Shown here: positions 8,860 through 17,367 of the stretch, piece after piece
Numbering within the stretch: the first letter of the stretch is position 1
How the letters are laid out: the number at the start of each line of letters is the position of its first letter
Source: JAABVY01 sp964496505
GTDB lineage: Bacteria; Zixibacteria; MSB-5A5; JAABVY01
Length of the DNA: 63,883 nucleotides
NCBI GenBank assembly: GCA_964496505.1
Contig: CAZBZV010000016.1
Location: 1 to 63,883 of the forward strand
Direction of reading: 5' to 3'
The notes under the pieces: generated by a model
What the model was told of the DNA's origin: nothing
What the model saw: the letters and a program-made list of their open reading frames with translations, nothing else
Databases searched by the model: none
Made by a program: the position numbers and the translations under genes

Positions 8860-9579
8860 GTGAAAAAACTTTCAGTTAGTCTGGATCAGATAGGGCTTTT
8901 ACGGGAGGCTCGCAAGATTCGCACTCCTGACCCGGTCACCGCGGCCGGAGTGGCAGAAATCGCAGGGGCGGATTCGATATCTATTCACATTCGTCTTGAT
9001 CGCAGGGGCATTCGTGAACGCGACCTGTATCTCCTGAAGGAAACCTGCAAAACACGCCTGAATCTTAATATCTCACCCAAAAGCGAGATGCTTTCGATGA
9101 CCAGCGAGGTCAAACCGCATGAGGTGACGATTCTCCCCGAGAGAGCTACCGAACTTTACACTGAACGCGGCATCTCGGTCGAAAGCGCAGAGGAATTCAA
9201 CACAGATTTATTCGGGCAAATTCAGGGCACCGGCTCGAAATTGTTTCTGATGGTAGAACCGGAGGCGTCCGATATCAAAGCCGCGTCCAAGGCCGGATGC
9301 GCCGGAATCCAGCTCTACAGCCTGGCATATACAACCGTCAGAACCGAGACCGAACGTCAGGTCGAACTGGACAAAATCGCAAAAGCGGCCGAATTTGCTG
9401 CCAAAAACGATCTGGATGTGAGGCTGGGAGGCGGCCTGGACTACAACAATATATTTCCATTTCTAAAAATACCGGAAATATCCGAATTCGTGATCGGTCA
9501 TGCTATAATAGCCCAGGCCCTGATGGTGGGGCTGGCCAAGGCAGTCGAGGATATGGTTACAATAGTCAAATGGAGTTGA
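8860..9579 (+). CDS. PdxJ-like TIM-barrel protein lacking key catalytic residues
   Basis: Protein of 239 residues, alignable along its whole length with pyridoxine 5'-phosphate synthase (PdxJ): LLREAR, TPDPVTAA, AGADSISIHIRLDRRGI, TRLNLN, ILPER, and IGHAIIAQA near the end. His43 and the closing Gly-His (213-214) are kept. Against E. coli PdxJ by eye, the Asn and His of NIDH are Ser7 and Gln10, catalytic Glu72 is Asn70, Glu153 is Gln151, and His193 is Gly191. Normal PNP synthesis is therefore unlikely. The GTG at 8860 was chosen because GAGGG lies about eight bases before it; an earlier GTG at 8842 is possible. Four bases separate it from the KARI-like gene, so the two are probably co-translated. 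Confidence 0.85.
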   Translation: MKKLSVSLDQIGLLREARKIRTPDPVTAAGVAEIAGADSISIHIRLDRRGIRERDLYLLKETCKTRLNLNISPKSEMLSMTSEVKPHEVTILPERATELYTERGISVESAEEFNTDLFGQIQGTGSKLFLMVEPEASDIKAASKAGCAGIQLYSLAYTTVRTETERQVELDKIAKAAEFAAKNDLDVRLGGGLDYNNIFPFLKIPEISEFVIGHAIIAQALMVGLAKAVEDMVTIVKWS

Positions 9580-9583
9580 CCTA

Positions 9584-10564
9584 TTGACAAAAATCTACAG
9601 GGATCAAAACGCTGACCTGAAGTTCTTGAAAGATAAAAATTGCCTGATTCTCGGCTATGGCAGCCAGGGGCGCGCGTTTGCCCTGAATCTCAGGGATTCA
9701 TCTATCGATGTCGAGATTTGCCTTAAAGCGGACAGCCTTTCAGCAAATGAAGCCCGGGCTGAAGGCCTGAAGGTGATCACTCCTGACGAAATTGACGACC
9801 GCTATGATACAATTCTATTCATGATTCCCGATCATATCCAGGGCGAATTCTACGAGAAACACATTAAAAATAAGCTCAAAGATAATGCCTGCCTCGTATT
9901 TGCTCACGGTTATGCGATCCACTTCAAGCTAATCAATCCTCCCTCAAATGCGGATATTGTCCTGGTTGCTCCGCATGGCCCTGGCAATGATTTGCGCGAA
10001 AAGTTTATTCGGGGGGAGGGGATATCCTGTTATGTCGCTGTAGAACAAGATCATTCCGGATATGCAATGGATATTGCTCTGGCTATCGCCAAAGCTATCG
10101 GCTCGACACGGGTGGGCGCATTTGAAACAACCTTTGAACATGAAACCCTGGGCGATCTTTTCGGCGAGCAGGCGCTTTTATGCGGCGGCCTGGCCGAGCT
10201 CGTTACAAAATCCTACGAGACTCTGGTGCAAAAGGGCATCCCCGAGGAAAATGCTTATCTCGAAACGGCGCATCAAATCGATCTTCTGGCCTCACTTTTA
10301 AAAAAGCACGGTATCCACGGCATGACTGAAAGAATTTCTATGACAGCCCAGTACGGCATGCTGAAAACCAGAGATAAAATAATTAATGGTGCCGCTGAAA
10401 AGAGATTAAATCAGATATTTGAGAAAATAAAAGCAGGCCGGTTCGCAGAAGACTGGCAGAATGAATATAAGGACGGCTTGAAAAACCTGAAGGAATATAA
10501 GGATAAGCTGAAAATACATCCCATTGAGAATGCGGCTGAGAAAATTAAGAAGATCATTGAATAA
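9584..10564 (+). CDS. Ketol-acid reductoisomerase-like protein with altered active site
   Basis: Protein of 326 residues, the usual length of class I KARI (IlvC). The N-terminal Rossmann domain has GYGSQG at 24-29 and FAHGYAIH with His108 kept. The C-terminal domain keeps the Mg ligands in DLFGEQ (Asp191, Glu195), then Glu227 and Ser252. Two near-invariant residues differ: the catalytic Lys of APKGPG is His131 (APHGPG), and the Glu of the HEL metal-binding motif is Gln231. A standard role in valine and isoleucine synthesis is doubtful; I infer a reductase or isomeroreductase acting on another substrate. It starts with TTG, four bases after the PdxJ-like gene, and the GNAT gene follows two bases later. 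Confidence 0.86.
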   Translation: MTKIYRDQNADLKFLKDKNCLILGYGSQGRAFALNLRDSSIDVEICLKADSLSANEARAEGLKVITPDEIDDRYDTILFMIPDHIQGEFYEKHIKNKLKDNACLVFAHGYAIHFKLINPPSNADIVLVAPHGPGNDLREKFIRGEGISCYVAVEQDHSGYAMDIALAIAKAIGSTRVGAFETTFEHETLGDLFGEQALLCGGLAELVTKSYETLVQKGIPEENAYLETAHQIDLLASLLKKHGIHGMTERISMTAQYGMLKTRDKIINGAAEKRLNQIFEKIKAGRFAEDWQNEYKDGLKNLKEYKDKLKIHPIENAAEKIKKIIE

Positions 10565-10566
10565 AT

Positions 10567-11001
10567 ATGGAAATCGCATACAGGAATCTAAAGCCCGAAG
10601 ACTATGACAGTTTAATAGTGCTGTGGGAATTCTCGGGACTGCCCGCACGTCGTAAAGGCCGGGACAGCCGTGAAAATATGATAGAGCACATTAAAAAGGA
10701 GCCGGATTTCTTTATCGGCGCTTTTAATGAGGACAGGTTAGTGGGCGCTGTAATTGCGACTTCGGATTTGCGCAAGGGCTGGATAAATCGCCTGGCTGTT
10801 CATCCCAAATACCGGCGGCACGGGGTCGCCTCAAAACTTCTGAAGATATCCGAAAAGCGTCTTATAAAATCGGGAGTGGAAATAATATCCTGCCTCGTTA
10901 TGGATGATAATCAGCCGTCAATCGACTTCTTTCAATCCGAGGGCTACAGAAGTATGAGTGAGGTATTATACTTCCGCAAAGTGCTTCATCCAGAGGTGTA
11001 A
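10567..11001 (+). CDS. GNAT-family N-acetyltransferase
   Basis: Protein of 144 residues with a complete GNAT fold. The acetyl-CoA-binding motif A reads LAVHPKYRRHGVASKLL (residues about 78-95), followed by the VMDDNQPSIDFFQSEGY motif B typical of RimI-like acetyltransferases. Substrate unknown. It begins two bases after the KARI-like stop, so it belongs to the same transcript. An acyltransferase step on a product of the two odd enzymes upstream is possible but unproven. Confidence 0.88.
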   Translation: MEIAYRNLKPEDYDSLIVLWEFSGLPARRKGRDSRENMIEHIKKEPDFFIGAFNEDRLVGAVIATSDLRKGWINRLAVHPKYRRHGVASKLLKISEKRLIKSGVEIISCLVMDDNQPSIDFFQSEGYRSMSEVLYFRKVLHPEV

Positions 11002-11016
11002 TAAAAAGGAAAGCGG

Positions 11017-11475
11017 ATGCCGACTTTCGAGCAGGTAACATTTATCGACAGGGATATTCAAACAGTCTTTGATTTCCATCTTGATTTGGACAATCTTTTG
11101 AAAATCTCCCCTGATGACGCTAACCTGCAGATATTCCATGCGCCTGAAAAGATGGAGCAGGGGGCTCGGGTGGGACTATTTGTCAAGATCGGACCGATTA
11201 CTACTACGATGGAAACGGTTATCGAGGAACTCAATCCTCCTCATAAATTCGTGGATAAACAGGTCGGCGGCTTTTTTTCCAAATGGCTGCACACACATCT
11301 CTTTGAAAAAGTAACCGAAAACAAGACCAAATTGACTGATAAAATCGAGTACAGCCTGCCGGGCGGGATGTTCGCCAATATTGTGGGAGGAGGAATCGCC
11401 CAGAGAAAGATTGAGGAGATGTTCCGTCACAGGGCGGGCATGACAAAAAAACTGCTTGAAGAGAAACCTGAATAA
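11017..11475 (+). CDS. SRPBCC (START/Bet v1-like) domain protein
   Basis: Protein of 152 residues. The pattern of an N-terminal strand, VFDFHLDLDNLLKISP, a central beta-sheet and a long C-terminal helix with HRAGMTKKLLEE matches SRPBCC ligand-binding domains. AAAGGA precedes the ATG. Members bind or act on small hydrophobic molecules; no ligand can be named here. It closes the PdxJ-like/KARI-like/GNAT operon. Confidence 0.82.
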   Translation: MPTFEQVTFIDRDIQTVFDFHLDLDNLLKISPDDANLQIFHAPEKMEQGARVGLFVKIGPITTTMETVIEELNPPHKFVDKQVGGFFSKWLHTHLFEKVTENKTKLTDKIEYSLPGGMFANIVGGGIAQRKIEEMFRHRAGMTKKLLEEKPE

Positions 11476-11478
11476 AAA

Positions 11479-11500
11479 AAGGCGGCCTGCCGGCCGCCTT
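11479..11500 (-). terminator. Intrinsic terminator for the minus-strand lipoprotein gene
   Basis: Perfect 9-bp stem (AAGGCGGCC/GGCCGCCTT) with loop TGCC. On the minus strand it is followed by a run of T, so it works best for the gene ending at 11519. It also lies just past the SRPBCC stop, where the U-tract is missing. Confidence 0.85.
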
Positions 11501-11518
11501 AAGCTTACCACTAAGGGA

Positions 11519-12160
11519 TTAGAATCCCCCGAAATTATCCATCAGACCGGACTGCAGGAAGGAAATCTTCCATTCACCCTCTTTTTTAATCAAGGTAATA
11601 TTATTGGTATTGGTCTCCATCTCAAAAGTCTCGCCCTCGATTGCGGACTTGGCCTGACCGATAGCATCCTTGATAATTTTCGTCTTTTCCTCGAATGGAG
11701 CATCCAGTTCATCGAGATTTTCCATTTTATCAAAAGTTTCCTGGTCTATACGAGCCTTGAAAAAATCCTCCATATCCTCTTTGGGAACCGAAAATGTAAT
11801 CGGTACGGTCAGCGTATCTCCTTCGCCCACCGGCTCGCCGATCTCATATTTTATCAGATTTTCGGGAATCGGTATAAGCTCCTCATACATAACGCGCATC
11901 AGCCTCATCTCTTCCGACATAGTATCATTGTCCTTGCCGGTAATGAAATCGTAAAAGCCGGGTATCATCCCCATCATAGCGCGTTCCTCGCTGGCCATCA
12001 TCTGATAGGCAGCATTCAAATCGCCCTTTTTAAAAATATTGTCCAGAAACTGTGCAACATGCTTCGCCTCGCCCTTGGCCTGGGTCTCGCCGCCCCCGCC
12101 TCCGCAGGCCAGCGCCAGAAGCAAAACTAAAGCCACCGATAAGGCAATAAATTTCCTCAC
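11519..12160 (-). CDS. Predicted lipoprotein of unknown function
   Basis: Protein of 213 residues. The sequence reads ATG GAG GAA GTG GTG; GGAGGA is probably the ribosome binding site, so the GTG at 12160 is the likely start (the ATG at 12172 is the alternative). The signal peptide ends at lipobox LALAC, followed by a glycine-rich linker. The mature part (HVAQFLDNIFKKGDLNAAYQ and later strands) looks like a DUF4878/NTF2-like domain and ends in a WKISFLQSG strand. No neighbours suggest a task. Confidence 0.82.
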   Translation of the reverse strand: MRKFIALSVALVLLLALACGGGGGETQAKGEAKHVAQFLDNIFKKGDLNAAYQMMASEERAMMGMIPGFYDFITGKDNDTMSEEMRLMRVMYEELIPIPENLIKYEIGEPVGEGDTLTVPITFSVPKEDMEDFFKARIDQETFDKMENLDELDAPFEEKTKIIKDAIGQAKSAIEGETFEMETNTNNITLIKKEGEWKISFLQSGLMDNFGGF

Positions 12161-12268
12161 CACTTCCTCCATTTTACTTTATAGTTGGTTATCATACTAT
12201 TTTAATAAATATATGCCCGCTTCTAAATCAGATCAAATAAAACAATTAAGATTTATAATGCGATAATA

Positions 12269-12766
12269 TTACTTCATAGAAGTTTTATTTGCATCGGGCA
12301 TCGGTGAGAAATCCTCGCCGGGATTATGGCGGGGCATCATGGGCGAATCCTGGGTATAATCACCTCGCGCTTTCTGGTTATTATAAGTGCGCATCTTAAT
12401 CGTAAGATCCTGACAGGCCTGACAGCGGCAAATATTATTGACCTTTTCTTTGGGAATCACACGTTTGGGCTGATGATCCGGGGCATACACACGCTTTCCG
12501 ACTATAGTGTATCCTTTGGAAAAATCTCGCAGATCTTTCCATTTCACGCCCTGCACGACCTCGCTGTTGTTTTCATCGTAAATCGTGGCTCCGGGACAGT
12601 CGATCATAACCATCTCTCTGCCGTCGTCTCCCTTGTACTCGCTAACGGCATTTGCAAAAAAGTTATAATAATCTCCGTAGCGGTCGTTGCATTCAACGCA
12701 AATGAATACATCATTGAATTTCTTCATCTGCTTTCCGCAGATCGGGCATATCTCCTGGTTGTCCAT
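12269..12766 (-). CDS. Zinc-ribbon protein of unknown function
   Basis: Protein of 165 residues. It opens with a zinc ribbon (CPICG ... CVEC, residues about 7-27) and has another cysteine cluster CRCQAC near residue 115. The C-terminus is polar and proline-rich, probably disordered. No signal peptide. The next minus-strand gene upstream (12794-12943) encodes an even smaller zinc ribbon, so the two may be functionally related. No known family recognised. Confidence 0.75.
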   Translation of the reverse strand: MDNQEICPICGKQMKKFNDVFICVECNDRYGDYYNFFANAVSEYKGDDGREMVMIDCPGATIYDENNSEVVQGVKWKDLRDFSKGYTIVGKRVYAPDHQPKRVIPKEKVNNICRCQACQDLTIKMRTYNNQKARGDYTQDSPMMPRHNPGEDFSPMPDANKTSMK

Positions 12767-12793
12767 CTTATGCTCCCCTGAGTTAGATGATGG

Positions 12794-12943
12794 TTATTTT
12801 CTGGCGCCGTAGACTCTTCCGGGAGGCGGCATTCTGAACGTATCCCCCACGACTTTAACTCCGCAGGAGGGACAGACCTTTTTGCCGTTGATCCTTTTCA
12901 GCTCCCTGCGGCAAAGCGGGCATCTGGTAATTTTCCTTGGCAC
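12794..12943 (-). CDS. Small zinc-ribbon protein (49 residues)
   Basis: Very small frame with a GTG start. GGAG lies seven bases upstream, and an in-frame stop closes the frame 150 bases later. The product carries two Cys pairs, CPLC and CPSCG, in the order and spacing of a rubredoxin-like or zinc-ribbon knuckle, and a basic N-terminus. It sits 27 bases upstream of the zinc-ribbon gene at 12269-12766 on the same strand. Function unknown. Confidence 0.65.
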   Translation of the reverse strand: MPRKITRCPLCRRELKRINGKKVCPSCGVKVVGDTFRMPPPGRVYGARK

Positions 12944-13141
12944 AATGTTTCTCCATATTTTAGATTTTCATTTCAAGCATTTATTTTGCAAGGTCTGTGC
13001 CGCCCCGGCAGCGATTTGTAATTTGCTGAAAGCGAATGACTTAGATGGCGGTATTGCAGGATGAAATGTCGAAAAGATGTGCTAAATATGGGAGTTTGCC
13101 TATACTCTTGGCTGGAATACAATATTGAAATGCCGAAAATA

Positions 13142-13462
13142 TCAGGCTTTTATGAGGAATAGAAGCGAAAATGCTGCTCCCGCCACCGGCAGCACCGCAA
13201 GCAGATTGACCGAGAAAAAAGTAGTGGCTATATACCCCGCCACAAGCGCAGGAATAACTATGAAGCGCAGAAGATTGAAGGCCAGCTTAAAGATCTTGAA
13301 GATGATCACAAGCACCAGGATAACACCACAGAGATATATGCCGGTGGTTACATCCTCGCCGAATTGGGCAATCAGATAGTTATGGTATTCGCCTATCCGG
13401 GCGGCGGTCTCCCCCACAACCGAACCGAGCCGCGATAGAACCAGATCGACCATGTTATTCAT
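13142..13462 (-). CDS. Small inner-membrane protein
   Basis: Protein of 106 residues with two or three hydrophobic helices: TGIYLCGVILVLVIIFKIF, then LRFIVIPALVAGYIATTFF, then LLAVLPVAGAAFSLLFLI at the end. No recognised family. It starts eight bases after the stop of the upstream 74-residue gene, so the two are probably co-transcribed. Confidence 0.72.
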   Translation of the reverse strand: MNNMVDLVLSRLGSVVGETAARIGEYHNYLIAQFGEDVTTGIYLCGVILVLVIIFKIFKLAFNLLRFIVIPALVAGYIATTFFSVNLLAVLPVAGAAFSLLFLIKA

Positions 13463-13470
13463 TTCCTACC

Positions 13471-13695
13471 TCATACTTCGAGTTCTTCAACCGGTTCAAT
13501 CGTCAATGATGATTCTCCCACTCTGGATAAACCGATCATACGCTGCGTCAGGAAATTCTGGGATGTGATCCACTGCTGCGAGAGGTTTAGAACTTCTTCC
13601 TGCGCGACCTCGGTAATCCAGTCGATAGTGACCGCGTCGTAATGTTCACCGTCGACCGTTAGATCATCCATTGATAATGTAAATCTGACCTTCAT
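13471..13695 (-). CDS. Small protein of unknown function
   Basis: Protein of 74 residues, acidic, with no membrane segment. The ATG at 13695 has a strong AGGAGG ribosome binding site (TAGGAGGCTT before ATG), which is the main reason to accept it. It precedes the small membrane protein gene on the same strand. Family not recognised. Confidence 0.7.
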   Translation of the reverse strand: MKVRFTLSMDDLTVDGEHYDAVTIDWITEVAQEEVLNLSQQWITSQNFLTQRMIGLSRVGESSLTIEPVEELEV

Positions 13696-13979
13696 AAGCC
13701 TCCTACCTTGTTGTCAATTCAAACAGTAGTAATTGCAAGGCTTATGCCGCCAAAAAAAAAGCGCGTGAAAAGGTCAATTTGGAGCTGTAAGTTGTTGTAT
13801 ATGAATATATTATGCGATCAGCGCGGCCGGTTTCGGTGTGAAACAGTTGAACAGTGCGCTTCAAATATATCGGATCGTCTCCATACCCTGTTGGGGAGAT
13901 AACAATATCATAATAGCAAAAATCCCTAAAAGATTTGTATAAATCACAATCTAAACGTATACTCTTAGAGGGAGCTGAA

Positions 13980-14846
13980 ATGCGCAAAATATTGAAAAAC
14001 CAGTATAAACGTCACGATATCTTTACCTGCAATCATTCGGCCCATCACCGCTTCGGAGGAGCTGTTTCCACATATTATATCCTTTCGGAGAAGAAGTGCT
14101 ATCCCGAGGGCTGTATCAATTTCATCTGGCGCTGCCGTCTTCTGAACAAGGGGCATGCCTGCCCCAAAAAGTACACTCATGTGGGACGTAAGTGCTTTTC
14201 CTGCAAAGAATATTATGAAGATAAATACTGCCAGCAGCCGAAATTAAAGGTCAGCGATGATGAGTATCGAGAATTTCTGCGCGAAAAGGAGGACTTCGAT
14301 CACTGGGTCAGTCAGTATAACGGTCGGGAGGTTGAAATTGATGCCAGCGTTTCCACCATAAATCCCAGCCTGATTATGACCAATGGCGGCAAAAGACCGA
14401 AATTCCGTTTTAACGGCTGGATTCTGGTATTCGACAGCGTGCATGTTGATTACGATCTGTTTGACGATACCGCTTTTGGCTGGATATCCCAGAAAACGCA
14501 GGATGGGCTTCAATTGGGGCGAGGAACATCATTTGAGGCCAGGGCGAAATTTAATTTCGAGCGCGGAAGGCTGAGATTCAATCGCATCCACAATTTCGAT
14601 ATAAAAGGCGCTGGAATCGAACCGGCTCCGGATATCAATGAAATTATGGTAGCGACCCAGACCGCCTCACGCTTTCCGGTTCAGCCGGATAAATGCATTC
14701 ACTGCCCGGAGGGGGTGCTGGTGGATAATGTGGATTTCAAGAAAACCCGAAATGGACGCCGTAGAAATCTGGTTTGCCTACAGGGGGTAAAAAATCCGGC
14801 CGAATGTATCTATCATCTTTCGGAAATACTGGATTCGGAAAAGTAG
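13980..14846 (+). CDS. Cys-rich, possibly OB-fold protein of unknown function
   Basis: Protein of 288 residues; GAGGGAG precedes the chosen ATG. The N-terminal 80 residues hold many Cys and His (TCNHSAHH, CYPEGC, RCRLLNKGHACPKK, KCFSCKEYYEDKYC), implying zinc or Fe-S binding. The middle (VEIDASVSTINPSLIM, then RFNGWILVFDSVHVDY) has the strand pattern of an OB-fold. The C-terminus adds CIHCPEG and further Cys. Nucleic-acid binding is a guess from this layout. It is convergent with the Nudix gene, whose stop is one base away. Confidence 0.72.
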   Translation: MRKILKNQYKRHDIFTCNHSAHHRFGGAVSTYYILSEKKCYPEGCINFIWRCRLLNKGHACPKKYTHVGRKCFSCKEYYEDKYCQQPKLKVSDDEYREFLREKEDFDHWVSQYNGREVEIDASVSTINPSLIMTNGGKRPKFRFNGWILVFDSVHVDYDLFDDTAFGWISQKTQDGLQLGRGTSFEARAKFNFERGRLRFNRIHNFDIKGAGIEPAPDINEIMVATQTASRFPVQPDKCIHCPEGVLVDNVDFKKTRNGRRRNLVCLQGVKNPAECIYHLSEILDSEK

Positions 14847-14847
14847 T

Positions 14848-15414
14848 TCAGTCATCAAAAGAATCGAGAATCTTGAAGGCTTCTCGATGAAGGTACTCGC
14901 GGTAATGCAGTCCGCCCACATCGAGCTCAAGCATTATCCTGGCAAAGTTTTCAAACTCATCGCGTTCGGCCAGATATACCTTTTTGATCTCCTTAGTGTC
15001 AATCGGCCTCAATTGGCCCTCTTTCCAGTCGGTCAGAAGCAGATGAGAAACCCAGTCGACACTATGATTCTCCGAATAAAAACGGACAAAAATCCGTAAA
15101 AAATACCGCAAAATCTCGATTTTACCGCCGGTCTCCTCGTAGGCTTCGCGACGGGCACCCTCCTCAAGGGTTTCCTTGGGATGGATTCCTCCCGAGGGTA
15201 TTCTATAGAGCCCGTCAGGATACCAGGGCTTGGCGTTGACAACCCATTTATTATCCTTTCGGATAAAAATGGTTATATCATGGCTGCGGCCGTGTTTCTG
15301 GCTGTCGAGGAGATTCTGATACTCTTTCGGATTCATCTCGAACGAGGTAAATTGCTCCTCCGGACGTCCATAGAGCCTTTCGAATTCCTGCAGATTTTCC
15401 TTAGTTATATACAT
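14848..15414 (-). CDS. Nudix hydrolase
   Basis: Protein of 188 residues with a complete Nudix box, GGIHPKETLEEGARREAYEETGG split at the usual positions: the REAYEE core supplies the Mg-binding Glu residues. Family members hydrolyse nucleoside diphosphates linked to another group; substrate not predictable. It lies 22 bases downstream of the DUF2914 gene on the same strand and may share its transcript. Confidence 0.9.
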   Translation of the reverse strand: MYITKENLQEFERLYGRPEEQFTSFEMNPKEYQNLLDSQKHGRSHDITIFIRKDNKWVVNAKPWYPDGLYRIPSGGIHPKETLEEGARREAYEETGGKIEILRYFLRIFVRFYSENHSVDWVSHLLLTDWKEGQLRPIDTKEIKKVYLAERDEFENFARIMLELDVGGLHYREYLHREAFKILDSFDD

Positions 15415-15436
15415 TAAGGACTGTCAATTCCGGCTT

Positions 15437-15877
15437 TCAACTCTGGCCCGCTTCAATTCTAAACTTTGACATGCCGAGCACATTGTAATTCGTATCGACT
15501 ACATAAACAGTCCAATTTCCGGTTTGTTCAGGAAGAATGGTTTGAAATGTAAATGCCCTGAAAGTTGGCGAGGTAATCTCGATGGGGACCCTGGATTGCT
15601 CCTCCCCTTCATAATTCCAGATATGGTATATCTTGAAATCCTCAGCTTTTTCCGAGGCCACAGAACTCCAGCAATAAATCCTGCCAATAGTGTTTTCGAA
15701 AACAGAATCGACTTCAACCGGCATCCTGTCCTCAATTTGATTGGCAATTTTTATGTTTACTTTAATCTGCTCCGGGCCTGAAATCGTGTCTGATGTATCT
15801 TTATTATCTTCCGGTAACGCTACAGTGAAAAGGAACAATATATATAAAGGCAGAAGTGCGCGAACCAAATATTTCAT
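15437..15877 (-). CDS. DUF2914-domain secreted protein
   Basis: Protein of 146 residues. An N-terminal hydrophobic segment (ALLPLYILFLFTVALP) acts as signal peptide or anchor. The mature part matches the DUF2914 pattern: GRIYCWSSV, then IYHIWNYEGEEQSRVPIEI, then TGNWTVYVVDTNYNVL. DUF2914 domains are small beta-sandwich units found in exported proteins; function unknown. Confidence 0.85.
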   Translation of the reverse strand: MKYLVRALLPLYILFLFTVALPEDNKDTSDTISGPEQIKVNIKIANQIEDRMPVEVDSVFENTIGRIYCWSSVASEKAEDFKIYHIWNYEGEEQSRVPIEITSPTFRAFTFQTILPEQTGNWTVYVVDTNYNVLGMSKFRIEAGQS

Positions 15878-16134
15878 CTGCTATATCCTTAAGCTGCTTC
15901 CTTTCATAGAGTTAAATTATTACTGTTATTTATAATGATACGAAACCTTACGCTGACTATTAGGCATTATATAATGTTAAATGCTTACCGCCAGAGTAAA
16001 TATTATTTTTTCGGGAAGCGCTGACAGTTCGAATTGCACAATCCCCTATTAGATGTATCGACAATTGTAGTGATCTCCAAAGAGGTAGAATTTGTTTTAG
16101 GGTGATTTTATTCAAATAATAGTACGATTAATTG

Positions 16135-16152
16135 GATTTGCATTTGCAAATC
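16135..16152. promoter_or_regulatory. 8-bp dyad upstream of hemW
   Basis: GATTTGCA-TT-TGCAAATC is a perfect 8-bp inverted repeat with a two-base centre, ending 20 bases before the hemW ATG, in a gap of 295 bases between divergent genes. It could be an operator. No second copy was noticed elsewhere. Confidence 0.3.
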
Positions 16153-16172
16153 TCTTGCGTAAATTAGAAATC

Positions 16173-17306
16173 ATGTATTCAGGAATATATATCCATCTCC
16201 CGATTTGTAAATCACGCTGTATTTACTGCGATTTTTACTCCCAAACCGACCCCGATCTGGAAGGCAGAATCATTGAAAGCCTGTTGAGTGAGATCGACCT
16301 GACCGCCCGGAAATACAGCAGCTTCAGCGCACAAACCATTTATCTCGGTGGAGGAACTCCCTCCTGCTTTGCTGATGAGAATATCGAAAAATTGCTGCAC
16401 GCGGCAATTTCAAATTTCGCCTCACCTGCTGAAAATCTGAAGGAAATAACCATCGAGATGAACCCCGACGATGTTGACCTCGATAAGCTTAATAACTATA
16501 AAGACTTTGGGATAAACCGTATTTCACTGGGCCTGCAGTCTTTCGATGATAAGGTGCTTCAATTCCTGATGCGGCGGCATAATGCCGAACAAAGCCTGAA
16601 CTCGATAGAACTAATCAAAGAATCCGGATTCACAAACTTCTCCATCGACCTGATCTTCGCTATCCCTAATCAGACAATTCAGCAATTTAAGGAGTCCCTT
16701 GAATCGACAATCAAACTTAAGCCTCCGCATATTTCCCTCTACTGCCTGACTTATGAGCAGGGCACGGAATTACACAAAATGCTGAATTCCGGGGCAGTTG
16801 CCGCTCTAAGCGATGATACACAAACGGAGATGTTTCGTGAAGCGATCGTCATGCTCAAAAACGCCGGATATCGTCAATACGAGCTTTCCAACTTCGCCCT
16901 TCCCGGCCATGAATGCCGGCATAACCTGATATACTGGAAAATGGGAGATTATCTGGGATTCGGTCCCTCGGCACATTCGCTATATCAGAAGGCGAGATGG
17001 GGAAATTACCCTGACCTGAAGAAGTATGCCGATTCTCTCAAAGCCGAAGAACTTCCTCGATTCTCGAAAGAGCAGCTATCCTCGGAAAGACAGGCGGAGG
17101 AGTATTTGATGCTCAGTCTGCGGCTGGATGAAGGGGCTGATTTGAGACGCTATCAGAAAATTTCGGGTATCGATTTGATATGTTCAAAGAAGCCGATCAT
17201 TAAGGGTCTTCTTCAGCGGGGGCTGGCCGAAATCAATAATGACCGCCTGCGATTGACCCTGGATGGTATTATGGTTGCGGATGAGATAATTGCGCAGTTG
17301 ATTTAG
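16173..17306 (+). CDS. hemW: HemW-like radical SAM protein
   Basis: Protein of 377 residues from the ATG at 16173 (an in-frame TTG at 16155 is less likely). It begins SGIYIHLPICKSRCIYCDFY. CxxxCxxC binds the radical-SAM [4Fe-4S] cluster, and the preceding pattern is that of HemW and not of the coproporphyrinogen dehydrogenase HemN. GGGTPS and the GLQSFDDKVL stretch are further HemN/HemW signatures. HemW is regarded as a haem chaperone, so its earlier annotation as an oxygen-independent coproporphyrinogen oxidase should be used with care. It lies 61 bases before rarA on the same strand. Confidence 0.93.
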   Translation: MYSGIYIHLPICKSRCIYCDFYSQTDPDLEGRIIESLLSEIDLTARKYSSFSAQTIYLGGGTPSCFADENIEKLLHAAISNFASPAENLKEITIEMNPDDVDLDKLNNYKDFGINRISLGLQSFDDKVLQFLMRRHNAEQSLNSIELIKESGFTNFSIDLIFAIPNQTIQQFKESLESTIKLKPPHISLYCLTYEQGTELHKMLNSGAVAALSDDTQTEMFREAIVMLKNAGYRQYELSNFALPGHECRHNLIYWKMGDYLGFGPSAHSLYQKARWGNYPDLKKYADSLKAEELPRFSKEQLSSERQAEEYLMLSLRLDEGADLRRYQKISGIDLICSKKPIIKGLLQRGLAEINNDRLRLTLDGIMVADEIIAQLI

Positions 17307-17367
17307 ATTTCAGAAATGATGGTTTTCCTGTTGAAATAATCCTAATTTGAGTTTTATTGGAACGGTT

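Noticed and set aside
11456..12130. Long + strand open frame of 224 codons
   Set aside because: It lies antisense to the lipoprotein gene, whose signal peptide, lipobox and terminator are clear. The + strand product has no family pattern.
13742..13987. Minus-strand open frame of 81 codons
   Set aside because: Its start overlaps the beginning of the divergent Cys-rich gene, which has a good ribosome binding site; no family pattern.
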